64,000 bases of DNA from Rhyzopertha dominica (Eukaryota > Arthropoda > Insecta > Coleoptera > Bostrichidae), in assembly GCA_025024175.1 (NCBI GenBank), contig QCXZ01000041.1, forward strand, positions 23,803,786 through 23,867,785. Direction: 5' to 3'. The number at the start of each line of letters is the position of its first letter. The first letter of the stretch is position 1. The notes under the pieces were generated by a model. That model was not told the origin of the DNA. It made no database searches and saw only the letters and a program-made list of their open reading frames with translations. A program made the translations under genes and the position numbers. This document shows, one piece after another, positions 11,101 through 21,400 of this stretch.

Positions 11101-14100
11101 AGGCGAAAAGGCTCGAGAAATCTTGCCTGATGTTACACCTGCTCGCCTGTCGAAGGTGTTCTTCACCGACGAAAAGATTTTCACGCTCCACAACCGTCAA
11201 AATCGCAGGCAACTGCTCAAGAAAGGTCAGCAGAAGACCGCTGCGGCGAGAACCATCCGCCGAAGTCATTTTCGGCCCCAGTTATGGTTTGGGCTGAAAT
11301 CTGCGCCACCGGAAAGAGTCCGCTGGTCTGCATCGAGCGGAACGTCAAGATCAATGTCGCCAATTACCAACAGCAAGTCCTCCACGACGTACTGGATCCG
11401 AGAGCGACGTAGCACTTCGGCCCAGCAGAATTTCCTCTCCAACAAGACTGGGCACTGGCGCATTCCGCCAAATGGACAATCGCCGCCTAGGAAGAGCTGT
11501 TTCCGGGCTTTTGGGGCAAGGACAACTGCCGCGGAACTCGACGGACCTCAACCCCATGGACTACTCAGTGTGGTCCATCCTGGATCAAAAAATCTCGGCT
11601 ACCCGCTGCACTACCGTCGAAGCGCTCGAAACGCCTCTAATGCGCGCCTGGGTCGAAATTACAGTGGACCAGTTGTGCGAAAGGGGGCAATTTCGGACAT
11701 TTATTGGTGTTACAGTTATTGATATAAACGTTATTACTCATGAAGTTGATTGAATTCATTTTTGTATAAGGTATTTCTATACTGTTGAAATATCTGCAAA
11801 AATTATCAGAACTTTTTTTTGTCACCCTGTAAAAGTTGTAGATAATGAAAAAATCAACAACTTCTGTCTGATTGCTTTTTAACATAACCTTATAGCTGGC
11901 CTAGCTGGTCTAGTGGGTAGCGCGGAAGCGCGATTGCCTATGGCCAGGTAGGCTGCGGGTTCGAATCCCGCGTAAGGCATGGATGTTGTGAATGTTAAAT
12001 TATGCAATGTATAATATGTAATACAATTTAATACCAATTAAACATAAACCTAATGAGCTGGCTAATTGCCCTAAGATGGCAGGGCCATTAACAAATAAAA
12101 AAAAATAACCTTAAAGCCGGCCTAGCTGGTCTAGTGGGTAGCGTGGAAGCGCGACTGCCTATGGCCAGGTAGGCTGCGGGTTCGAATCCCGCATAAGGCA
12201 TGGATGTTGTAATGTCAAATTATGCAATGTACTAATACAATTTAATTCCAATAAAATATAAACCTAATGAGCTGGCTAATTGCCCTAAGATGGCAGGGCC
12301 ATTAACAATAAAAAAGAATAATACATAAAGTTTTCGAGAAAAATGTAAAATAGGTATTGACTTTTTCTTTTCCCGTTTTCTATTTTTCATTTCTACAAAA
12401 ATAATCCAATTTTAATGAAACTTGGTGAAAGTATACTTTTGAGTGCTCGAAATAACCACAGTTGTATCTATTCCAGATCAATCTTGGTCTACGTAAAAAA
12501 TAAACGTTATTTTCACAACAGAAAAATTCCCACGTAAATCAACGTCTTGCGGTTGCGTAGTCGTGTGATATGTCTCAATTTCAACAATGATGTTTTCAGA
12601 GTTAAAGTAGAATATTATAATCAGTCCTGGTAGTTTTAAAATGCAATGGACAACCAATACATTATAAAATAAGTACAAAAGACGCGGTATGCATGTGAAA
12701 TAAGGTTAACTGTTATACACGTTTATGCGTCACATCAGCTTTCGTTGCTGATTTAAAATGCTTCATTCTAGACATTTTTCAAATGAGCATTATATAATAA
12801 TTACGTAAGTATAACCCGTGGAGGACGGGACATTTTCAATGGCCATGGCTGTATGACGATCGGACCAACTTTTAACAACTCGTATATCAAGTTTAGCTAA
12901 AAAATATTGATAATGCTAACAGCAACTATTATTAATGAAACACATTAACTTTGCATACCCATTTAGCATGTAATGCCACTTAATAAATTAAATATTGATC
13001 AACAATCAAATTAATTCAATTTTAATGTAAATTAACTCTCCTGTAAAGGGTTGGTCCTAGTGATAGGTATTTGTTTGCCAAAAGTAAGTAAGAAAGGATG
13101 GAAGGAAGCACAAAAAAGCTTTAGCGTTTTAAAATTTGCCTCATCATCGCACGTGGCGATGTGATGTGAAGCATTCAAAGACCTAAAAAATCCCGAACCA
13201 AATTTTATAAATACGTCTCCAAATGATCTATATTTTTAACTGTGATACTCTGTATTGTGATTATTATCAACTTTGATACTAAGGTTAATTAGCCTATTTT
13301 TATGCAAATACCTTCTGGTTCAAAGAAGAATAGGAGGACAAATGCCCTCAAAGCCATCTAACCGGAACTCTGCGAGCTAGGCGATCTATAACTGTGATAG
13401 ACACCGACCTAGTGCAGGTTCCTAGCGATGGTATCGGAGAGGCTACTCCGTAAAGCAATGACGATGTAAATCATCATGTAAATCATTATGAATCCCAACA
13501 GGGCGAAACTAGTCGTAGGGTGAGAGTGAACTGACCAGGGCAGATGATTTACATCACCTTATGGTTCAGTTTTCCATTCATGATGATTCACACTGAATAA
13601 AGGCCTAGTGAAGCTTCCAGAGTGTCATCTAGTGTTGCTCTTGCAAATATGTTGTAAATTGTAGTTTTTACATGTTATAAAATGCAAACTGTAAGGTTAG
13701 ATAAAATTAAAATAATAAAAGCAATTCATATGTTCGGCCATTTATTATTTGCGCTGAATGACAAGTTGGATTAAATGTGGGTTGTGAACAAATATTTTAT
13801 TATTATTCAACATTTAGAAACATCAAAGAAATATTTACTCTTCCAAAATTTATGAGTGTTAAATCGCTGCTTACCTTTTTCATCAAATTATTTGTATCAT
13901 ACCCATTACTATTCAAAATACTGACAATGTCTCTATATTTTTCCATTGCTCCACCAGTCCACCCAATATCACGATTATGTATCAAGCCTGGGAGATCATA
14001 GAAGAAATCTTTTGTAAGGGAGGCATTGATTCCATACTTTTCACTAAAATAACATAATTACACCTGATGTGCATTAAACTATATCGCAAATAATTTACGA

Positions 14101-15268
14101 CACAAATGTGTAAAGACAATTATGAAAGAGTGTTTCGCGGTAAAGACATCCAGAACTCTTAAACTATGTGTATATAAAACAATAGTATTACCAATTGCAC
14201 TGTTTGCAAGTGAAGTGTGGACATGTGGAGATGTTCATGGTATGGGGACGGAAAATATTGAGGAAGATCTTTGGCGATAAACAAACTGATGGCATGTGGA
14301 AAAGAACAAACATAGAACTCCAGGACTTATGCAGGGAACCAGACATTATACACAAAATAAAAATAAGAAGATTGAGTGGGTTGGGACATGTGGTGAGGAT
14401 GCCAGAACGCCAGAAGGAAGATTGCCTAAAATGATGACTACAATTCAAATTCGAGGAAAAAGAAGAAGGGGTAGACCAAGGGAGTGGTGGATGAATCAGG
14501 TAGAGATGGACCTAAAGTAAATAAACGTCACAGGATGGAGGAGGAGAGCGTTGGAGATATATATGTATACACCTGATGTGTATCCAACTTTATTGCAAAT
14601 CATTTAGAATAGAATAGAGCAATTACTTTTTTTGGGTTTCGTTCGTCACAGAAGTATCACAAAATGGTTATTACAGTCACGATTTTAAAAAAATAATTAT
14701 ATTTTCTAATACAATGAAACACCTATAAGGTTTTATAATTTGGGTTGTATGTTCGTCAGAAATACATGTTTGTTTTTCTGTATATGTATTGTTTCCAAAA
14801 ATTGTCCTTTAAGTTTATGTTGTTCTGTAGCTATAATTTTGGTGTTGTCAAAGTCAAAAGTGTGATTAGTCTGTTATTGATGTTCTTTCAAAGATACTGT
14901 ATGATCATCACCATTGTCACATGACCACTTGATATAATGTCTACTTACAGCAAGTTAAAAAAAGGAATAGCATTTTCACGGAATACTGCCTTCAGACCAC
15001 AAACAGTAACAGCAGGGAATGGAAACTTCCATATTGGATATGAAGGATTTGCTATTATTGTTACAATGCGTTTGGCCCGATAATCCTCTAACTGCAGATA
15101 AATAAGGTAAACGCAAAAAATTGTGCTGAATGCACATAAACACATCCACAGGGCAGCCTTGAGCTTCTTATACTCTGTATTAGAATAAATGTGCTGAAAA
15201 CCATGCAGACTCGTGTTTTCACAAAAATGTCTGAAAAAGACTGCTATACTTCTCAAAAGAGAAGACAT
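8167..15268 (-). CDS. Pickpocket-like DEG/ENaC sodium channel, partial (5' exons)
   Basis: Four exons join in phase on the minus strand: 15268-14949 (start ATG at 15268), 14043-13875, 8646-8504 and 8443-8167. Exon 1 has the cytoplasmic TSLHGFQHIY motif (the conserved His-Gly gating motif), transmembrane segment 1 (WMCLCAFSTIFCVYLIYL) and FPAVTVCG just outside the membrane. Exon 3 has the Cys-rich finger segment including NCSRIF and GYCCSFNY. Exon 4 gives GLSMTVLVNN and the IRKLPFERRGCCFPSE palm segment. All junctions are GT/AG; intron 3 is only 60 bp. The later extracellular Cys repeats, the pore/TM2 region and the stop codon were not found down to position 1, so the gene is either cut by the window or disrupted. 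The family forms trimeric amiloride-sensitive cation channels used in sensory or osmoregulatory cells. Which paralogue this is cannot be said. The start lies only 144 bp beyond the PWP1 stop. Confidence 0.9.
9095..9279 (+). pseudogene. THAP-type zinc finger fragment
   Basis: A 60-residue open stretch reads KKCFVPTC then KKFLIVPEEKSRRKLWCDAVG. This matches the start of a THAP domain (C-x4-C in the first strand, then the Pro-containing loop and the basic K..W helix). It ends after the first third of the domain and no continuation is seen. It may be an exon of an unseen gene or, more likely inside this intron, a relic of a THAP-bearing element. Confidence 0.4.
10195..10430. repeat. Dispersed repeat, copy B (partner 4795-5035)
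   Basis: Second copy of the repeat described at 4795-5035. It keeps the 35-bp identical run with TGACGTAA near 10370-10405 and weaker matches before it. It lies 150 bp left of the mariner insertion and inside intron 2 of the channel gene, so it is not an exon of that gene. Confidence 0.5.
10575..11829 (+). mobile_element. Mariner/Tc1-family element, complete ends, broken transposase
   Basis: A 1255-bp element with terminal inverted repeats: the left end shares GGGTGACAAAAA...GTTCTGATA...TTTTTG with the complement of the right end (about 30 bp, small indels). TA dinucleotides flank both ends (10573-10574, 11830-11831). It lies in intron 2 of the DEG/ENaC gene, on the opposite strand. Size, TIR and TA duplication all fit a mariner-like element. 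Confidence 0.85.
10731..11753 (+). pseudogene. Mariner/Tc1 transposase, frameshifted
   Basis: The putative start ATG is at 10731. The first frame carries the paired helix-turn-helix part (IVELHKAG ... SIYRAVEHF ... ARKMAKNL ... VRNVVIKKLKLHGYK). Around 11120 the similarity moves to another frame with FFTDEKIFTLHNRQN, which holds the first catalytic Asp. Near 11470 it moves again, to NSTDLNPMDYSVWSIL with the last acidic residue and the C-terminal part (TVEALETPL.RAWVEIT). At least two frameshifts, plus an N upstream, make it non-functional as read. The second catalytic Asp region is obscured by the frame breaks. Confidence 0.85.
11894..12107 (+). mobile_element. tRNA-derived SINE, copy 1
   Basis: A Pol III type promoter is visible: A-box-like TGGTCTAGTGG and a perfect B box GGTTCGAATCC (11958-11968) at tRNA spacing. 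These are followed by a tRNA-unrelated body (ATGAGCTGGCTAATTGCCC) and an A-rich tail. The head folds only loosely as a tRNA and the sequence continues for 140 bp after it, so it is a SINE rather than a tRNA gene. It lies 62 bp beyond the mariner right end. Confidence 0.85.
12115..12318 (+). mobile_element. tRNA-derived SINE, copy 2 (tandem)
   Basis: A second copy directly follows the first, in the same orientation, with a B box at 12179-12189 and the same body and A-rich tail. The two copies differ at scattered positions (for example GCGCGG/GCGTGG, GATTGCC/GACTGCC), so they are not a recent duplication. They are either two insertions at an A-rich target or a dimeric SINE. Confidence 0.85.
12330..13870. 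other. Intron 2 of channel gene; no exon recognised
   Basis: A minus-strand open frame at 12478-12678 has no convincing family match. It cannot be the palm segment of the channel, because exon 4 already supplies that. At about 13435-13620 there is a repeat-like block containing GGGCGAAACTAGTC, which looks like the 3' half of a hammerhead (GAAA plus palindrome ACTAGT plus C) but lacks a matching 5' core. Confidence 0.4.
14110..14525 (+). pseudogene. Non-LTR retrotransposon (LINE) C-terminal fragment
   Basis: Successive frames read CVYKTIVLPIALFASEVW, then KILRKIFGDKQTDGMWKRTN, then RRLSGLGHVVRMPERQKED and GKRRRGRPREWW. This is the tail found after the reverse transcriptase in many insect LINEs (the YKTxxxPxxxYxSExW and L.W.GHV.RM blocks). 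Frameshifts separate the blocks. It lies in intron 1 of the DEG/ENaC gene on the opposite strand. The clade was not assigned. Confidence 0.75.
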
Positions 15269-15316
15269 CTTCGGAGAAACTGTTAAAAGTAAAACAACTA
15301 CCTGTATTTGAAGTAT

Positions 15317-15322
15317 TTTATT
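15317..15322 (-). terminator. Poly(A) signal of PWP1
   Basis: AATAAA on the minus strand (TTTATT on plus) lies 90 bp downstream of the PWP1 stop and about 50 bp before the next minus-strand gene starts. It is the only canonical hexamer in this 143-bp intergenic space. Confidence 0.6.
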
Positions 15323-15411
15323 GGTGGAAATCCCTTCGGGTCAACAATAAACTTATATGTTAGACATTATGAAGTGTCTAAGTATATAATTAAAAAGAAA
15401 TTATAAGTTAA

Positions 15412-18400
15412 TTAAGTTGTCTCCATTTCTGGAACTAACTCAATTAGACGCCTTGACCCAAATTTGTGTTTGACTGCAAAAAAAAACAAATAAGACATTA
15501 ATTGCTGAAAGTAAGATGGGTTATAACACATCAATGAAACAATTTATACTTTACGACAAAAATATTTAATTTTTAATTTAAAAGTGAAGGTGTGCAAGAA
15601 TGCCTTCGATATGTGGTATATGTCACCGTTCAAACCTCTTAATGGTCAGAAAATTTTACTTTAAAGTGGTTTCTACTTAAAGCATTGTAATATTATTGAA
15701 CTTCTTAGTTAATTTTACCATAATTTGCATTTAAAACAAACAATACAACCACATACAACACACTGGATGGGTGTGAACAGTGATCAGAAGTAATTCAATT
15801 ACAAGTAATGAATTACTGTAATTCGGTTACTTTTCTTAGTAATGAGTAAATGTAAAGCATTACTTTTAAAAAACGTAACAAGTAATTCTTAAAGTAATTG
15901 TTACGAAATTTTATTACAATACTTTTTATCTTGTAACAGATTTTTCGACAGTTCTTTCATTTGTTACATTTATGGAATTTACTCATCTGAAGCAGCCCGT
16001 GATCTTTATTGGTACATGTCCTAAAGTAAGATCTCAAAGCGTAACACAGTGGAAGTTAAATATTTATGGTTTGGAATAACCACAAGTTCTCCATTTAAAA
16101 GTAAACAAGGGCTGTTCCCTTTTTTCAAAATTTGTACAATGCACAATCTCCTGAGCGAATTAGGGTAGGTTGATCACGCCATCAGATAACTGTCGCAGTA
16201 GCATTAACTAGGTTAAAATGAGAAAAATACGATTAACAAAACAGTTAAATTTATATTCAAGTAATAATGAATACCTTTATTCTGTCTATATCGAACCATC
16301 TAATTTAATGAACTCTGTAAATATAACATATTTTTATTTAATAATTTGATTGTATTAGTAGATGTAAGACCTGCAACTTACGCACTAGACTGGACAACAT
16401 GCATGTAAGTTGAATTAGCGTAAGTTGTACCTATATGATAGCACAAAAATTTTGTTTAACTGAGCCCAAGAGCTAATGATATTTAGAATTAGAACCAAAA
16501 TATAATATTAAAATAATTTAACACATACACTAATATTATATTCTAGTAATTTATACATTAGCCGTGTGGAAAAACAGTCTGGGTATAGTTACTTACACTC
16601 GAGATTGATTCAGCTGATCACATGTAATAACGATATATACCATACCTACTTGTAATAATCGATCTTGTGATTAACTGAATAAATGTTTATTTATTTATTT
16701 TATCATTTTCAAGGTGCAAATCAGTCAATTCGTGTAAGTGGTGTTACAGTGATGCCACTTATTTAAAAAAATATGGATGAAAACAAAAAATAAAGTTACA
16801 TCATGTTGTCTTGTGATTTAGGCAAATATTAATATCATTTCCAACTTTTGCATTATGAAATTGTATGAACTGTTTAAACAGTATAGACACCACAAAATAA
16901 GGTAAGTGTAACTCACACAACTATTAACTTAAATAAGTCACACAAATCTGTACTAGAATCAGTTAGTATTTATTTAGTGTTCTTCTGTTAAAATCATCTT
17001 AAAAATATGTTTGATGATTGAATTTCAAATTCAGTTTAAACTATCTGTCTACAAGAAAATGTGCATCAATCTGTAAAATCATTAATACTTATTACTTCTA
17101 CATTACTGAAATGAACCTGTATTTAATACAATTAGTTGCAAATAGACAGTATCATATATCTGCCCATTTTTCGTCTCTTAATACATTTGTAGTATTAGTT
17201 TCTACTAATAACTATGAATGTTTTAACCCTAAACGCCAGATGAAACTTGATAGGTTGGCAAAAGGAACATCTTTCTGCCAAAGTTTACAGTACTAAATCT
17301 AAATTAATTTTAACAATATGTGAGTCACATGAAGTTCAAAGTGCTCTATACATTTTTGTACTATTAATTATTAAATAAGTTCAATTGTCTACACAAATAC
17401 TCACCAACATCAATACTCTGCAAATCCAGTACAGTAAAATTGTTATCTTTCTTATCTCCCCCTGCAGCTATAACAAAAGGGCAGTCAGGACACAATTCTA
17501 AACAGTGCACTGCACCCATATTAAAATTCTTCTCGTGTACAAGTTCAGGTACAGTATCACTTTCTGCATCCCATATCTTAAGCTGTCCATCTGGGGAAGA
17601 TGTCACTAATAATCCAGGACACTGTCCGCTTAAAGCGAGACCAGTCACTTCCTTCTCATGAGCTTGAAAATTCCACATTTGACCTATAAATTTTAAATAT
17701 GTTTTATGTAATGTAAATCATTTATATAACTAATTTCGAATATATGAGATAACAAATAGCAAAAAAGTAAGGAGAATCTTAAACAAGACTTAAATAAAAA
17801 AGCCAATATAGAATTAATGTGGCGCTTTTATTCATTGCTTTCAAATGTGACATACATACTGCAGTATTCTTAAGTCACATCAAAGTTGAGTACTTTAATA
17901 AATGTAACGTCAAAATTAAACTAAACTAATTAATTTTCTATAGCATTCCATTCTATTGTTTTATCATGCTACTAGAACCCAAACTTTTTAGCCAAGATAG
18001 AAAATAGGACATAATCCAGTCAGAGACATAACATAAAAAGATCCACAGCAAAATCTAACATACTGGGACTAGAGTAGTCAATGGTATGTCAGGTTACTAC
18101 ACTTTTTTAAGGGTCCTCAATATAAATAAATAACAAGGTTGTGCGCTGTGTTGTCTACACTAGAAACAATCCAAGGACAGCTGTTTCGATCTATTAGATC
18201 TCTTCAGCTTGGCAACACAGCACAGAAGTTTTACTCCATAAGTAGGAGGTCAACGACATAAGGTCAGTAGGCAAAGCCAAACAATCTCAGGGAGCGACAC
18301 CCACCGGCAAGCCGATGAGCGCCGCCCCAAAGAAACGTCTGGGATCGCTAGTGCGTCTAGAAGGGAACTCCATTGACAAGGTGTTTGAAACGAACACTAC

Positions 18401-21400
18401 CTTGCCGGCAGTTCCCAATGTCGCATTACTGCATAGGTGCAGCACCCATGTAAATAAATAACAAAGGTGTGCGCTGTGTTGTCTACACTAGAAACAATCC
18501 GAGGACAGCTGTTTCGATTTATTAGATCTCTTCAGCTCGGCTATAGTCCCAGTATAGACAACACAGCACAGAAGTTTTACTCCATAAGTAGGAGGTCAAC
18601 GACATAATGTCAGTAGGCAAAGCCAAACAATCTCAGGGAGCGACACCCACCGGCAAGCCGATGAGCGCCGCCCCAACGAAACGTCTGGGATCGCTATTGT
18701 GTCTAGAAGGGAACTCCATTGACAAGGTGTTTCAAACGTATGGAGTAAAACTTCTGTGCTGTGTTGTCTACACTGGGACTATAGCCGAGCTGAAGAGATC
18801 TAATAGATCGAAACAGCTGTCCTCGGATTGTTTCTAGTGTAGACAACACAGCGCACACCTTTGTTATTTATTTACATGGGTGCTGCACCTATGCAGTAAT
18901 GCGTCATTAGGAACTGCCGGCAAGGTAGTGTTCGTTTGAAACACCTTGTCAATAGAGTTCCCTTCTAGACGCACTAGTGATCCCAGACGTTTCGTTGGGG
19001 CGGCGCTCATCGGCTTGCAAGTGGGTGTCGCTCCCTGAGATTGTTTGGCTTTGCCTACTGTAATTATGTCCTCAATCTGTTAAACTTTATGATGCATCTA
19101 GAGGTTTCCTCTGCCATTATAACTTGCAATACTGTTTCTAGCTCATGAATCATACTTGCAGCTCCTTAGTTTTGCCATTATTTAACAAAAAATTATTCTC
19201 TTTTTTAAATGTGTATCAAAAGGGTCAAATTTTTTTACTTGTTTAAGTCTGCTAGTAAAAAATGTAAAGAGTTACCCTTTGATTGAAAGTTTACGAGGGT
19301 GTATTTTTGTTGTAGTTATCGATAAATCAAATCTGCCCGATAAAAATTCAATTTATTTCTTTCTTATTCCTGCTGCATTTAAAAATTTGATCTAGTAACA
19401 CTACATCGGGAGTTATAGTGGCAGTGGAAAACCTCTATATGTTTCATAAAATTTAAAAGACTATGGACCCGTAGACATGCTAACCACATACAACAGATTA
19501 TTCAGTTGTGACATTACAAATTGAAAGACTGGTATTTATTAATATATGAAGAATATAATATAAAAATATAATATTACCCTTTTCTACTATATATTATGTA
19601 TGTAAGAGAATTAGTTGGCGTATTTCTGAAATGCTTCTCTTGAGCTTTGCAAAAATTTTGACAAGAAAAATTTAGAACATAAACTCTTTAATATATGACT
19701 TCAAGTTTGCAGTACTTTTGGAATTATAATCAAGTAAGTAAATGTTTCAATGTAAAGCGCCAAAGCTATGTTACTAATTTTCTCAGACTCATTTGCATCA
19801 GAAGACTATAATAGAATCACCCAACAGATGAAGTGATCACGTGTAGTCGACACATCTATCACGTGATCGGAACCCCTTCCATTCCGAAAAGTGTAACTTA
19901 AACCGCACAACAAATTTTAACATTTATTTTTTCTGAGGCAATATAACCTCAATTTTTATGGACTTAGCGAACGTTCAGGTTTGGAATTTGCAACAGAAAA
20001 GTTTACTCAAAGATGCCCCAAGGCAATTTCTTACAATTAAATTGTCCAGAACATAGTTTTGCAATTTTACTTTAATTTTGGTCGATCGGTAAGGTTGGCT
20101 AGTGTGAAACGGGGTTCAAGCAGATCTCCCTCGGTTGCGGAGAACCAATAGGAAAGCTGCGTTTGAAAATCACGTGAAGATCGCGCGTGTTTATTACTCC
20201 GTCTGTTGGGTGATCCAACTATAGTAAATAACATTGACATAAACAAATAATTACTCTGTCAGTTTAGATTACCCCCACCTTCACTGTGTTTAGTCCATCA
20301 TTGTTACGGAACATTATTGTCTTAAAAAAAGCTACATAAGATGATTGTCACATAATTTTCTATCCAGAACGAACATTTTTAAGGCATTTTAAATTTATGT
20401 GAACTACAGAAATTTTTCAAATGGAATCATAAAATTGATGCCCATTTACTTTTTAAACATTAAATAAGCATCAATAATTTAAAAAAATCATTCAAAATCA
20501 GAAATTTCAGCTGAAAGGTTATTAAAAAGAAATCCCTAAGTAATATGCAACAGCTAATGTAACTAAAGCATTCTAATTATTTTATGTATTAATGGAATAA
20601 CAACCCAACTTGTCAACAACAAAAAACACAATGGGCAGTGTAAAAAGTATAGAATTTCCTTAATATTCACCACAGTGCTGTCAACTTAATAATTTTTACC
20701 CTAACAACGGGGTCGTTCACATCTGTAGAAACAACGTGTATCGACACAAAATTCCAAACCTTCGCATCACCCAACATTTAGTTTTGTATAACTTATTTTT
20801 GTTACGTCAAAATAAATTATTAAAATTTAAAATCCTGAAGACGACACGTCATAGTCCGCAAGCCAATCAAAAGCAAGATTGGTTGACGCTAGGAGAAGTT
20901 TTAAGTCATCGTGTTGTAATTTTAAACCAGCCCTGAAGTTCCTGTTCCTATATTCACACAGGAACAATTATTCTTCTGTGCAGTGAAGCCAGTGAGCGTT
21001 GTATTGAAGTGTTTCAGTAATTTTTGAACAAAATTTGCATCCATTGTACCAAACGAGCATATCGCAATTTGGTATTTTTTAATAAGAAGCATATTAGTTA
21101 AACAGAGCTAGTTATCTCAGATAAATCAGAAATATTATATATTTGAACCATGATACCTTTCACAGTGCACCTTTTGTTCGAAGAGCAGGCAACACTGTTT
21201 TTGTTTATTGCGTGCGAGCTTGCCTAACGCCTAACTAGAAATAACTCAAGATGCCGAACAAACGATTCGGGAGCGTCCCTGCCGGTGAATTCAAGTTTTT
21301 ACGGATTGCCGATAGGTGGCAACCCATGTTAAGTGTTACTGGTTAAAGGTTAAGTTTTATTTTAATTTCAAGTTGTAAAAATACAAATACCAACCATTCA

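Larger units (their letters stand above)
18122..18738 (-). repeat. Tandem hammerhead repeat (two monomers, period 328 bp)
   Basis: A unit starting at about 18122 is repeated head to tail from about 18450, with the second copy cut at 18738. Predicted cleavage sites in the two copies are exactly 328 bp apart. The copies share long blocks (for example GTGCGCTGTGTTGTCTACAC, GCAAAGCCAAACAATCTCAG, GTCTAGAAGGGAACTCCATT). Copy 2 has about 20 extra bases beside the ribozyme. There is no open frame. Size, tandem layout and hammerhead content fit metazoan retrozymes or the pseudo-LTRs of Penelope-like elements. No reverse transcriptase or GIY-YIG endonuclease is visible around it. Confidence 0.85.

Noticed and set aside
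11894..12220. Two tRNA genes
   Set aside because: A and B boxes are good, but the cloverleaf is poor and each unit continues with a conserved non-tRNA body and A-rich tail, so they are SINEs.
12478..12678. Exon of the DEG/ENaC channel (NSENIIVEIETYH)
   Set aside because: It resembles the palm segment slightly, but exon 4 at 8443-8167 supplies that segment in the right place, and the phases of exons 2 and 3 already join without it.
13435..13620. Another hammerhead (GGGCGAAACTAGTC)
   Set aside because: The 3' half is good (GAAA, palindrome ACTAGT, C), but the 5' core reads ATTATGA, helix II is weak and helix I does not pair. At most it is an eroded copy.
17297..17404. Last PWP1 exon starting at 17296
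   Set aside because: In the required phase it stops after two or three codons. The exon at 15473-15412 joins in phase and carries the conserved tail.
18300..18360. Plus-strand hammerhead from GCCGATGAGCG ... CGAAACGTC
   Set aside because: The core would read CCGATGA, one base off consensus, and the sequence between does not form a helix II. The true motif of the unit is on the other strand.
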